Source: an uncultured Tateyamaria sp.
GTDB taxonomy: Bacteria; Pseudomonadota; Alphaproteobacteria; Rhodobacterales; Rhodobacteraceae
NCBI RefSeq assembly: GCF_947503705.1
Contig: NZ_CANNES010000001.1
Span: 248,001-312,000 of the forward strand
Direction: 5' to 3'
Length of the DNA: 64,000 nucleotides
The notes under the pieces are model-generated. The model was not told the DNA's origin. It did no database searches and saw only the letters and a program-made list of their open reading frames with translations. Position numbers and translations under genes: made by a program. Numbering within the stretch: position 1 is the first letter of the stretch; each line of letters begins with the position of its first letter. Positions 14,953-24,700 of the stretch are shown here, piece by piece.

Positions 14953-17714
14953 CCGTCTTTGGCCCCATCGGCTTTGCCGCCCCCTGGCTCTTGCTCGCGC
15001 TGATCGCGCTGCCCATCCTGTGGCTGATCCTGCGCGCAATTCCGCCCGCACCGATCCGCCAACGTTTTCCCGGCGTCGCGCTTTTGCTGGGCCTGCAGGA
15101 TGACGAGGCCGTTTCTGACCGCACCCCCTGGTGGCTGTTGTTGCTGCGTCTGTTGGCGGTGGCTGCGATGATCATCGGCCTGTCGGGCCCTGTGCTGAAC
15201 CCCGGCGATCAGGCGGAAGCAGGCGATGGACCACTGGTGATCGTGCTCGACGGCAGCTGGGCTGGCGCCGGTCAATGGCCCCGCCAGATCGAGGCGGTCG
15301 AGGCCGAATTGCGCCGCGCCGGTGCGGCAGGCCGCGAGGTTGCGATGCTGCAACTGTCGATGCCAGAGGCGGCGGTATTTCAGGCGGCCAACACCTTGAT
15401 ACCGCGTCTGCCGGGTATCCTGCCCATGCCCTGGCAGCCCGGTGACACTAATACGGTCCTTGATCGGCTACCCGAGGGCGGGTTCGAAACGGTGTGGTTC
15501 GGCGACGGGTTGGCCTATCCTGATCAAACCACCCTCTTGGAGGGATTAGAAGCGCGCGGCCCCGTCCGCGTGGTGCAATCCGGAGTTGATATCGTGGCCT
15601 TGGCGCCCGCCGCTTATGTGGATGGCGTGGTCGAATTGACTGCAAGGCGCGCCATGGAAGGTCCGGAACGCAGCGTCACGATCCTGGCGCAGGGCCGCGA
15701 TCCTGCAGGCAATGCGGCGGTCCTTGCCACTGCCAACGCCGTATTTGAAGCCGGTGAAACCGAAGCCCGAACCGCCCTTTCGCTTCCGTCGGAGCTGCGC
15801 GCGCGCGTCACCCGGTTCGAGGTTCAGCGCGCCCGTTCTGCCGGCGCCGTGACCCTGATTGATGACAGCCTGCGCCGCCGCGAGGTTGCGCTGATTGCGG
15901 GCCGTGCCGGACGCGAAGGCCTCGAACTTCTATCCCCCCTGCATTATCTGGAACGCGCGTTGGAACCGACGGCCGACCTGCTGAACGGGTCGCTGAGCGA
16001 TATCCTACCCGCCAATCCCGACGTGATTGTGCTGGCCGATGTGGCCACTCTGGCCGACGGTGAGGCCGAGGCGATTGCCGACTGGGTGGAAAATGGCGGC
16101 TTGCTCTTGCGCTTTGCGGGGCCGCGCGTGGCCGCCAGCGATATCAGCCGCAGCACCGAAGACCCGCTGATGCCTGTGCGTCTCCGTTCTGGCGGGCGCA
16201 GCGTGGGGGGCGCAATGAGCTGGGGTTCGCCCAAGACACTGGCCCCGTTCCGGGAAAACTCGCCCTTCTTCGGCCTCGGCCTCCCCTCAGATGTGACCGT
16301 CACTGCGCAAGTCATGGCGCAACCCGATCCGACCCTGGCCGAACGTGTGATTGCCGAGTTGAGCGACGGCACCCCCCTCGTCACCCGCAAGCGCAGCGGT
16401 CAGGGACAGATCGTGCTGTTCCACGTGACCGCAAATGCGGAATGGTCATCGCTGCCCCTGTCGGGTCTGTTTGTCGAAATGCTGGAACGGCTGGCCATAT
16501 CATCAACCGCCGCCAGCCCCGCCGCTGGGGATCTCGAAGGCACCATCTGGACCCCGCAAATCGTCATGGACGGATTTGGAACGCTGCGCGACGCAGGCGC
16601 GATGCCCGGCGTGCCTGGCCCGCAATTGGTGAATGATCCGGCTGGCCCCTCCTTACTGCCCGGTGTCTATGTCTCGGGTGACCGCAGCCTGGCCCGGAAT
16701 GTGCTGACGGCTGACGATGTTTTGACGCCCGCCGAATGGCCCCCGCGCATCCCCGTGTCGGGCCTGACGATTGCGCCGCAACAGCCTCTCGGTGGGTTGC
16801 TCCTCGCCATGGCCATCGGCCTTCTGGTCCTCGATGTGATCGCGTCGCTGGCCCTGTCGGGCCGTTTGACCAGCGGCTTGCGGGGCAGCCGAACCGCTGC
16901 AATCGGCATCGCGCTGCTCTTGTCCATGCCCACGCCGCAGGCCGAGGCGCAGCAAAACGTTGATGCGGCCCTCGCCGCCGCAAGCGAGGTCGCGTTGGCT
17001 TATGTGATCACCGGCAACAAAAATGTCGACGAGATTGCCGAGGCCGGTTTGCGCGGCCTGTCCGATACGCTGTTTTTCCGCACCTCGGTTGAGCCTTCTA
17101 CGCCCATCGGCGTGAACCTTGAAACGGATGAATTGGCATTCTTTCCCTTGCTCTATTGGCCGATCACACCCGATCAACCGCGCCCGTCACAGGATGCCTA
17201 TGCCAAGCTCAACGATTACCTCCGGTCCGGCGGGTTGATCCTTTTTGATACCCGCGACGCGGACGTCGCCAGCTTTGGCGCGGCCAGCGCGAACGGACGC
17301 AAATTGCGGGACCTGGCCGCAGCCCTTGATATTCCTGCACTCGAACCTGTGCCCCGCGATCACGTCCTGACGCGCACCTTCTACCTTCTGCAAGACTTTC
17401 CGGGTCGCCATGTTCAAGGCGATATCTGGGTCGAGGCGGCCCCACCCGGGGCCGAGCAGGTCGAGGGCATGCCTTTCCGCAACCTCAATGACGGCGTGAC
17501 GCCTGTGGTCATAGGTGGCAACGACTGGGCATCGGCCTGGGCCGTCACGGCGACGGGTCAAAGCATGTTGCCCGTGGGACGGGGCCTCGGCGGTGAGCGG
17601 CAACGCGAACTGGCCTATCGCTTTGGCGTGAACCTGGTGATGCATGTGCTCACCGGCAATTACAAAAGTGATCAGGTCCACGTGCCTGCTTTGCTGGATC
17701 GGCTGGGCCAATGA
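14949..17714 (+). CDS. BatA/DUF4159 fusion membrane protein
   Basis: 921 residues. The N-terminal 80 residues contain the BatA (aerotolerance regulator) membrane pair: helices near 8-30 and 56-78, with the WWLLLLRLLAVAAMI motif. A long extracytoplasmic region follows, then a hydrophobic stretch near 620-645 and 655-665. A C-terminal DUF4159 domain (about 690-910) contains ELAFFPLLYWPI, GGLILFDTRD and NLVMHVLTGNYKSDQ. In the same operon as MoxR and DUF58, it is probably the membrane scaffold of the system. Its biological output is not known in this group. Confidence 0.9.
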   Translation: MTVFGPIGFAAPWLLLALIALPILWLILRAIPPAPIRQRFPGVALLLGLQDDEAVSDRTPWWLLLLRLLAVAAMIIGLSGPVLNPGDQAEAGDGPLVIVLDGSWAGAGQWPRQIEAVEAELRRAGAAGREVAMLQLSMPEAAVFQAANTLIPRLPGILPMPWQPGDTNTVLDRLPEGGFETVWFGDGLAYPDQTTLLEGLEARGPVRVVQSGVDIVALAPAAYVDGVVELTARRAMEGPERSVTILAQGRDPAGNAAVLATANAVFEAGETEARTALSLPSELRARVTRFEVQRARSAGAVTLIDDSLRRREVALIAGRAGREGLELLSPLHYLERALEPTADLLNGSLSDILPANPDVIVLADVATLADGEAEAIADWVENGGLLLRFAGPRVAASDISRSTEDPLMPVRLRSGGRSVGGAMSWGSPKTLAPFRENSPFFGLGLPSDVTVTAQVMAQPDPTLAERVIAELSDGTPLVTRKRSGQGQIVLFHVTANAEWSSLPLSGLFVEMLERLAISSTAASPAAGDLEGTIWTPQIVMDGFGTLRDAGAMPGVPGPQLVNDPAGPSLLPGVYVSGDRSLARNVLTADDVLTPAEWPPRIPVSGLTIAPQQPLGGLLLAMAIGLLVLDVIASLALSGRLTSGLRGSRTAAIGIALLLSMPTPQAEAQQNVDAALAAASEVALAYVITGNKNVDEIAEAGLRGLSDTLFFRTSVEPSTPIGVNLETDELAFFPLLYWPITPDQPRPSQDAYAKLNDYLRSGGLILFDTRDADVASFGAASANGRKLRDLAAALDIPALEPVPRDHVLTRTFYLLQDFPGRHVQGDIWVEAAPPGAEQVEGMPFRNLNDGVTPVVIGGNDWASAWAVTATGQSMLPVGRGLGGERQRELAYRFGVNLVMHVLTGNYKSDQVHVPALLDRLGQ

Positions 17715-19753
17715 CCGGAACTGTCCTCTTTGATCCACTGCTGCCCTGGCCCGTGCTGATCGCGCTTGCGGTCCTTGTAACGGGTGGCGTGCTGTTGGCG
17801 CTGATGCGCGGCCTGAACGGATGGGCCCTGCGCGGCATGGCCGGTTTGGTTATTCTGGCGGCCCTTACCGGGCCTGCCTTCCAACAGGAAGAGCGAGCAC
17901 CCCTCACCGATATCGTGATCCTGGCCAAAGACGAAAGCGCGAGCCAGCGGCTTGCGGACCGCCCCGTACAGACCGACGCTGCAGTGACCGCTCTGACGGC
18001 GGCCCTATCGGCCCGCGAGGGCACTGAAATCCGTCAGGTCACCGTACCCGATGGCAAAGAAGATGCAGGCACCCGCCTGATGACAGCCCTTTCTGATGCC
18101 TTGGCCGAAGAACCCCGGGCGCGGGTCGCAGGCCTTATTGCGCTGACCGATGGGCAAGTGCATGACGCCGACCTGCCGCTGGACCTGCCCGCCCCGTTGC
18201 ATGTTCTGCTGACGGGTCGCGAGACCGACTGGGACCGACGCCTTTTGGTTCAAAACGCCCCGGCCTTTGCCATTATCGGCGAGCCTGTGACCCTGACCTT
18301 GCGGATCGAGGACAGCGGTGCGGCCCCTACCGAGAGCGGCCTCGCCCCGCTGGACATATCCGTCGATGGGGCCACGCCACAACGCTTTAACGTGCGCATC
18401 GGCGAGGATGTGACCCTGCCCATCACCCTGCCCCATGGTGGGCGCAACGTAATCCAGTTCACCGTGCCCGAGGCGGACGGCGAGTTGACCGACCGCAACA
18501 ACACCGCCCTCATTCAGATCAACGGCATCCGTGATCGGTTGCGGGTTCTGCTTGTCTCGGGCGAGCCGCATGCGGGCGGGCGCACCTGGCGTAACCTCCT
18601 GAAATCAGACAGCTCTGTTGATCTGGTCCACTTCACCATTCTACGTCCTCCGGAAAAGCAAGACGGCGTGCCCGTGGGCGAGTTGAGCCTGATCGCCTTT
18701 CCAACGCGTGAACTGTTCCTGGAAAAGATTGATGATTTCGACCTGATTATCTTTGATCGCTACAAACGGCGAGGCATTCTTCCGGCGCTCTACCTGGACA
18801 ATGTGGCCCGATATGTCCGCGAGGGCGGCGCGGTTTTGATCGCCGCAGGTCCCGACTTTGCCGGGGCCGACAGCCTTTATCGCTCGCCTCTCGGCTCTGT
18901 CATTCCGGCCCAACCTTCAGCCCGCGTTCTAGAAGAAGCATACCTCCCTGTCGTGTCAGATATTGGCCAGCGTCACCCGGTGACCACCGGCTTGCCTGCT
19001 GCCGGGGATTGGGGTCGCTGGCTGCGCCAGATTGATGTCGATGCCAGCTCTGGCGCGGTGGTGATGGAAGGCGTCGATGAGCGCCCTCTGCTGATCCTCG
19101 ACCGGGTCGAGGAAGGACGTGTGGCGCTCTTGGCCTCGGACCATGCGTGGCTTTGGAACCGTGGCTACGAAGGTGGCGGGCCGCAGCTCGAACTGCTGCG
19201 CCGTTTGGCCCATTGGATGATGAAAGAACCCGAGTTGGAGGAGGAGACGCTGACCGCCACCGCCACCGGACAAAGCATGCGGATCGTGCGCCGAACCTTG
19301 TTTGACGAGGTGCCGCCGCTGACCATCACCGGGCCTGACGGCGCGGTCACCACGCTGGATCTGGAAGAGGCGGGGCCGGGCCAGTTTGCAACCCTCTTTG
19401 ACGGTCCCGAGATTGGGCTGTACCGGCTTGAGAACGGCGATCAGAACTCAGTTATTGGTCTTGGTCCCGCCGCACCGCGCGAATTCGAGGCGACCATTGC
19501 CACCGCCGCCATCATAGGAGATCGGGTTGCCGCCACGCGCGGCGGCATCCTGCGCCTGGAAGACGGCACGCCGCGCATCCGCATGGTCCGCGAGGGACGG
19601 CCCGCGGCGGGACGCGGTTGGATCGGCCTGACGCCACGCGGCGCGTACGAAACGCAAGACCTGCGCCAGACAGCCCTGTTGCCGCCGTGGCTGGTCCTGC
19701 TTTTGGCAGCCAGCTTCATCACGGCCGCCTGGTTGCGCGAGGGGCGGCGCTAA
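17711..19753 (+). CDS. Large membrane protein of the MoxR operon
   Basis: 680 residues in an ATGA overlap with the DUF4159 gene. Two N-terminal helices (about 10-32 and 37-56) and one C-terminal helix (about 655-673) anchor a large periplasmic part. The middle contains FDLIIFDRYKRRGILP and YVREGGAVLIAAGPDF near residues 340-385, which resemble the class I glutamine amidotransferase-like fold seen in such operons, without a visible nucleophilic Cys. Last gene of the operon. It ends by overlapping the reverse-strand pbpC stop by 4 bp. Confidence 0.85.
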   Translation: MTGTVLFDPLLPWPVLIALAVLVTGGVLLALMRGLNGWALRGMAGLVILAALTGPAFQQEERAPLTDIVILAKDESASQRLADRPVQTDAAVTALTAALSAREGTEIRQVTVPDGKEDAGTRLMTALSDALAEEPRARVAGLIALTDGQVHDADLPLDLPAPLHVLLTGRETDWDRRLLVQNAPAFAIIGEPVTLTLRIEDSGAAPTESGLAPLDISVDGATPQRFNVRIGEDVTLPITLPHGGRNVIQFTVPEADGELTDRNNTALIQINGIRDRLRVLLVSGEPHAGGRTWRNLLKSDSSVDLVHFTILRPPEKQDGVPVGELSLIAFPTRELFLEKIDDFDLIIFDRYKRRGILPALYLDNVARYVREGGAVLIAAGPDFAGADSLYRSPLGSVIPAQPSARVLEEAYLPVVSDIGQRHPVTTGLPAAGDWGRWLRQIDVDASSGAVVMEGVDERPLLILDRVEEGRVALLASDHAWLWNRGYEGGGPQLELLRRLAHWMMKEPELEEETLTATATGQSMRIVRRTLFDEVPPLTITGPDGAVTTLDLEEAGPGQFATLFDGPEIGLYRLENGDQNSVIGLGPAAPREFEATIATAAIIGDRVAATRGGILRLEDGTPRIRMVREGRPAAGRGWIGLTPRGAYETQDLRQTALLPPWLVLLLAASFITAAWLREGRR

Positions 19754-21744
19754 GGCCGCGCCTCGACCTCCGCATGGGCGGATTTGCCCGCTGCATCGAC
19801 TACCGCGATCCGCGCAAAGCCAGGGCCAAGCTGCCCGATTTCCACCAACCGGTCTCGCAACCCGGTGGCCACAGGTGAACCATTCAGCAAGACAGTCAGA
19901 GGCAGCGTCCCCCCTTCGACTTTCAGGTATGTTTCGGCCTGCCCCAAAACGGCACCATCAGGTGGGAAGACCAGGCGCGGGGCCGCCTGATCACCGCTCC
20001 GCGCCCCAAACCGGCGCAAGTTCGGGGGCAGATCGGCGGTGGTCATGATCAGCGTATCCGGAGGCGGCGGGGGCGGCGGCGCATAGGTCGGCTTCAGCCG
20101 GCCAAAGGCTTCGAAAAGGATAGGGGCCGCGTGATCACCCCCAAATGCGCCGGGCACGGGCGTGCCATCCGGGCGCCCCATCCAGACCCCAATAACGTGC
20201 TGCCCATCATAGCCAAGTGCCCAGGCGTCCCGGTGACCATAGGACGTGCCGGTCTTGTAGGCGAGGCCCGCGCGCGCATCAGCGGGCGGCGCGATTCCCC
20301 TCAGGATATCGCCCACATGCCAAGCAGCGCGCGGCACAATGATCTGACCCCCGGGCGAGATATCCATGGGCACATCGGTCAGGGTTAGCTCGTTGCCCAG
20401 TTGCGCCAATCCGGCGTAGATCATCATCATGTCTTCAAGGCTGAGGCCAACACCGCCGAGCGCGACGGCAAGTCCCGGCGCTGCACCCGGCAAAACAGGC
20501 TTTGCCCCGAACCGGCGCAGCGTGGCCATCAACCGCTCAGGCCCCAGCGCGTCGGTCAGCGCAACGGGTGGGATGTTCAGAGACAGGGTCAACGCTTCGC
20601 GGGCGGTCACATCACCGCGAAAATACCCATCGAAATTCTGCGGCGCATAACGGCCAAACCTGGTGGGTTGGTCCGTGAAAATCGTTTCGGGATGGGCCAG
20701 GCCGCGATCAAAGGCCAGCGCATAAATCACCGGTTTCAGCGTCGAACCGGGCGACCGTTTGGCCCATGTCATGTCGACAAAGCCAAGCGCGCCCGCCGCA
20801 TCGGTATAATGGGGCGCACCAACCCGCGCGATAATCTCACCGTTTTGGTGATCGGCCACCATTACGGCCACAGACACCCCTTCGGGTTGTGCTGCTGCGT
20901 GGGTCCGCACCAGCGCCTCGATCTGAGCCTGAAGGTCCGCATCCAAGGTCGTGTCAAACCGTGCCGCCAGCGGATCATCTACCCGGCGCGTGTCGGCCAG
21001 ATGCGGGGCAAGGCGGGGCAAAGGACGCATCGCATGCGGCACCGGGGCCGTAACAGTGTCGAGGCCAATCCGCGCAAGCACCCTGTCGCGTGCGGCGCGC
21101 GCCGCCTTTGGGTGCCGGTCTGGCCTGCGCGCCTCTGGCGCTTGGGGCAAAGCCACCAGCAAGGCCGCCTCGGCAGGCGACAAGCGCCCGGGTTCTTTGC
21201 CGAACCAGACGAAAGACGCGCTGCGCACCCCTTCGATCCGACCACCATAGGGGGCGTGCTGAAGATACAGGTGCAGGATGTCATCCTTGCTCAGCCGCCG
21301 TTCCAGCGCCCATGCCACCCGCATTTGCCGTATTTTGCCGCGCACCGACCCGGTGCCGGAATTTTCAAGCAACCGCGCGGCTTGCATCGTGAGGGTAGAC
21401 CCACCCGACACCACCCGCCCAGACCAAAGTGCCTGACCCACCGCGCGACCCATTGCACGCAGATCGACACCATTATGCGTCCGGAATCGCTTGTCTTCAT
21501 AAGCGATCAGCATATTCGTCAGGGTTGGGTCCACTCCGCCCTGCGGTACAGCCAGCCGGATACGCCCATCCTCGACCCCAAAGACCCGCATGACGGTGCC
21601 ATTGCGGTCGCGCATCTCGGCAGACGTCTCGGTCAGGGTTGGGGGCAACTGGGTCCGCTCGACCCAACCATCCCACGCATCCCGCGCCAGCCCAACCGCC
21701 ACGAGGCACGCCGCCAAGGCAAAAAGGGCGCGGTGGCCGTTCAT
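19750..21744 (-). CDS. pbpC: Penicillin-binding protein 1C
   Basis: 664 residues. One N-terminal anchor (residues 5-22) is followed by a GT51 transglycosylase (about 45-220, with YEDKRFRTHNGVD and GGSTLTMQAARLL). The transpeptidase has SPGSTLKP near residue 335 (active Ser followed by TLK), SLN near 395 and KTGTSYGHRD near 505. A C-terminal BiPBP_C domain covers about 575-660. It polymerises and cross-links peptidoglycan at the membrane face. The start overlaps the stop of the alpha-2-macroglobulin gene by 4 bp, the classic pbpC partner. Confidence 0.96.
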   Translation of the reverse strand: MNGHRALFALAACLVAVGLARDAWDGWVERTQLPPTLTETSAEMRDRNGTVMRVFGVEDGRIRLAVPQGGVDPTLTNMLIAYEDKRFRTHNGVDLRAMGRAVGQALWSGRVVSGGSTLTMQAARLLENSGTGSVRGKIRQMRVAWALERRLSKDDILHLYLQHAPYGGRIEGVRSASFVWFGKEPGRLSPAEAALLVALPQAPEARRPDRHPKAARAARDRVLARIGLDTVTAPVPHAMRPLPRLAPHLADTRRVDDPLAARFDTTLDADLQAQIEALVRTHAAAQPEGVSVAVMVADHQNGEIIARVGAPHYTDAAGALGFVDMTWAKRSPGSTLKPVIYALAFDRGLAHPETIFTDQPTRFGRYAPQNFDGYFRGDVTAREALTLSLNIPPVALTDALGPERLMATLRRFGAKPVLPGAAPGLAVALGGVGLSLEDMMMIYAGLAQLGNELTLTDVPMDISPGGQIIVPRAAWHVGDILRGIAPPADARAGLAYKTGTSYGHRDAWALGYDGQHVIGVWMGRPDGTPVPGAFGGDHAAPILFEAFGRLKPTYAPPPPPPPDTLIMTTADLPPNLRRFGARSGDQAAPRLVFPPDGAVLGQAETYLKVEGGTLPLTVLLNGSPVATGLRDRLVEIGQLGPGFARIAVVDAAGKSAHAEVEARP

Positions 21745-24700
21745 TCAGCGACCTGCACCCGGCCCGTTGCGGTGATGGCCCGGTATTCCGGGCGATACAT
21801 GTCCTCAACCAGGGCGGCGGGATGGTGGAAGTTGCCCGGGCTAACGGCCCGCGCGATGTAAGCCAGCGACACCGGTTGGCTGCCCCGGTGATCCACCGCG
21901 GCAACGAACCGGTCTGCCCGGAACTCCGCATGCTCTGCACGGGTCAGCTCCAGCCAGTCCAACGCTCGCACGTCACCCGAACGCAGCAGGTTGGGGTTGT
22001 CGATCTCGATCCCTGCAGGCAAAGGGTCATCCACGATCAGTCGGGCGCCCAAATCCTCGAACGGGGTCACGTTCAACACGATCACGCGCCGTTCGCCAAC
22101 GGCCCAAGGGCCATCGGCCACGTTGCCCTCAAGGTCATAGGTAGTGCGCCGAATGCCATAGCCATAACCGCCCGCCTCGGGCGCGACCTGCGGCACGCCG
22201 TAGGTGGTCAAAGTCACGTCCTGAACGACGCCGGACACGTTTCGGATGACCGACACCGCATCCGCCACAGCCCGTGTCTGGACGACCGGGCCACTGACCG
22301 AAACATCATCCACTGACAGCACCGCTGGGCCGCTGCCTGTGCGCAGCGCTTGCGCTGCCATCAGAACCTGCGCCGCTTCCTGCGTGGAATACCGCCCGCT
22401 GTGATCCATGATGGAGCGCGCAAGCGCGCCCCGATCCACCCGCGTGCTGCCTGCCTCGACCGCGAGGTGCAAAAGGCCCGCCGCATCGCGCAGATCGGTG
22501 CCAAAGTCGTCGCGCCAGCCGCTGGTGTCGATGTCCGTGGCACCCGCAAGATCCTCGGCCAGACCAAACATCCGGTCTGCTCGACTTTGTTCGCCATAGC
22601 TGGCCAGGGCGGCCCCCAACTGCGCCCGCGCAAGCGGCGTGGTGAAGGCCCGAGCTTTGGCATCCGCGTAGTAGCGCAGATCGCCCATGGCTGCGGCCCC
22701 CTCACGCGCCAGAACAAGCAGGGCGTAGGCTATATCCTCGCCCCCTTCGTCAAAGTCGGGCGCGTAATTCACCCGGTTGCGCAAGTTATCCAAAGCCATG
22801 CGCATGGCAGTCTCGGGGACGGCATAGCCCTTGGCCTGTGCCCGGCTGAGGAAGTCGGTCACATAGGCATCCAACCAGAACTCCCCGCTTTGCGCGCGCC
22901 AGAGGCCAAAGGCCCCATTGCTCGCCTGACGCATCAGGACCCGAGCAATAGCGTCCTCAACCCGGTTGTCGATGTTCGAAATTCCCGCAGCCCCCGCCAC
23001 TTGCGGGACATAGAGTAAGGGCAACGCGGCAGAGGTCACTTGTTCCGTGCACCCATAGGGATAGCGATCAAGCTGCCGCAAAAGCGCTGGCATATCAAAC
23101 CGCGCCAAAGGCCCCGCCGACAGCGTCGCGCGCGCTGTTGCAGGGCGCAGATCGGTAAAGACATTGTCGTCAAAGGTAAAAAACTCGCCCGCGCCCAACG
23201 TGAACCGTCGCGTTGTCGCCACCACAGGGTCATTTGCGCGCACGCCCAGCATCAGCGTCTTGGTCAGTTTATCGCCATCCGGCAAGGTCAGCGCCACATT
23301 GATCTGGTAATCGCCTGTTTGGTCTGCGCCCAAGGTGACGGGAACCCGAACCGTGGCCCCGTTGGCCAAGGCGATCTGTGTCGGTACTTGCCCAAAGGCT
23401 AGGCCCGCCCCCGTGACGCTTAGTTGCATCGCACCCTCAGGCCCATCCGCATGAACAAAATCGAGCATCAGTCGGCTCTCATCTCCGGGCGCGAGGAACC
23501 GTGGCAAGGCAGCCGAGATCACCACCGAATCTCGCGCCAACATGTCCCGGGTCGCTTGGCCGACACCTGTCTCGGACCAGGCCACAGCCATCAAACGGAT
23601 GGTCCCGTTGAAATCAGGGCGCTGGATCGAAATGTTGGCCCGCCCGTCCGCATCGAGGGCAACCGGCCCATCAAAACTGACCATCACTGCCTCTGTTGGC
23701 GGTGGTCCTTGGCGCTGCATGCTGCTGCCCGCGTCGCCGCCCGAGCGAACCTGCCCGAGTGCCCCGTTATTTCCATCAATCAACCGGCCATACATGTCAC
23801 GCAACGCGACGCCCAGCCGCCGTTGTCCGAAATAGTGACTTTGCGGATCTGGTGCTTCAAATCCTGTGAGGTTGAGAATACCTAGGTCCACAGCCGCCAA
23901 GCTGACATAGCCGGGCGCACCGTTCAGGCCATCCACTTGCACCGTGACCAGCGTTTCACCCGCCTGACCACTGACGGCCTCGGGGGCGGCCAGGCTGACC
24001 TGCAACGCTTTGGCACCTGGATCAACGGCAGCATGAGCCAGACCCAGCACGCGCGCAGGACCAAAGGCCTCCGCGTGACCGCTTCGCAGGATTGATGCGG
24101 TGACATATGCACCGGTCCCCCAGTCGCCGGTCACCTCCAGCGGGATAAGGTTTTCGCCTGCGCGCACTGGAATAGCCTGCCTTGCAATCAAACCGTCCGA
24201 CAAGACCGAAACCAGCGCCACGCCATCAAAGGGCGGCACGACGCGCAGTTGTACGGTGTCGCCCACATCATAGCTGTTTGCATCCAGCGACAGGGCAAGC
24301 TGGTCAGGCGTGCTCGCGCTGTCGGTGCCGCCGTACCAACCGGCCGAAAAATCAACAGAACTGGACGCGTAATCGCCTTCCAACCGCTCGACCACCAGCT
24401 CATAGTCACCCCATTCCGTAGGCGTGGCAAAAGCAGTCGGTACCTCTGACAGCATCAGAGACCCTTGACCTACGCGTATACGCCGGGTGATCGGCTCCCA
24501 ATTCCAGCTGCCATAAAGCTGATACCACTGATAACGCGTCTCGATCCGGTTTACCGTCCATCGCACAGGCACAGGCGCTGCGGCACCGACAGCAATCAAT
24601 TCGAAATTGGCTTCACCCCCCTCGGGCAGAACATCGTCGAACGTGGGGCGGATGCCGATCACCGGGCCGTCCGGGGCAATGGCCCGCGTCAGGCTCCGTT

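Noticed and set aside
20401-21861. 486-codon ORF on the plus strand opposite pbpC
   Set aside because: Shadow frame; Arg/His-rich low-complexity product, while pbpC has all catalytic motifs.
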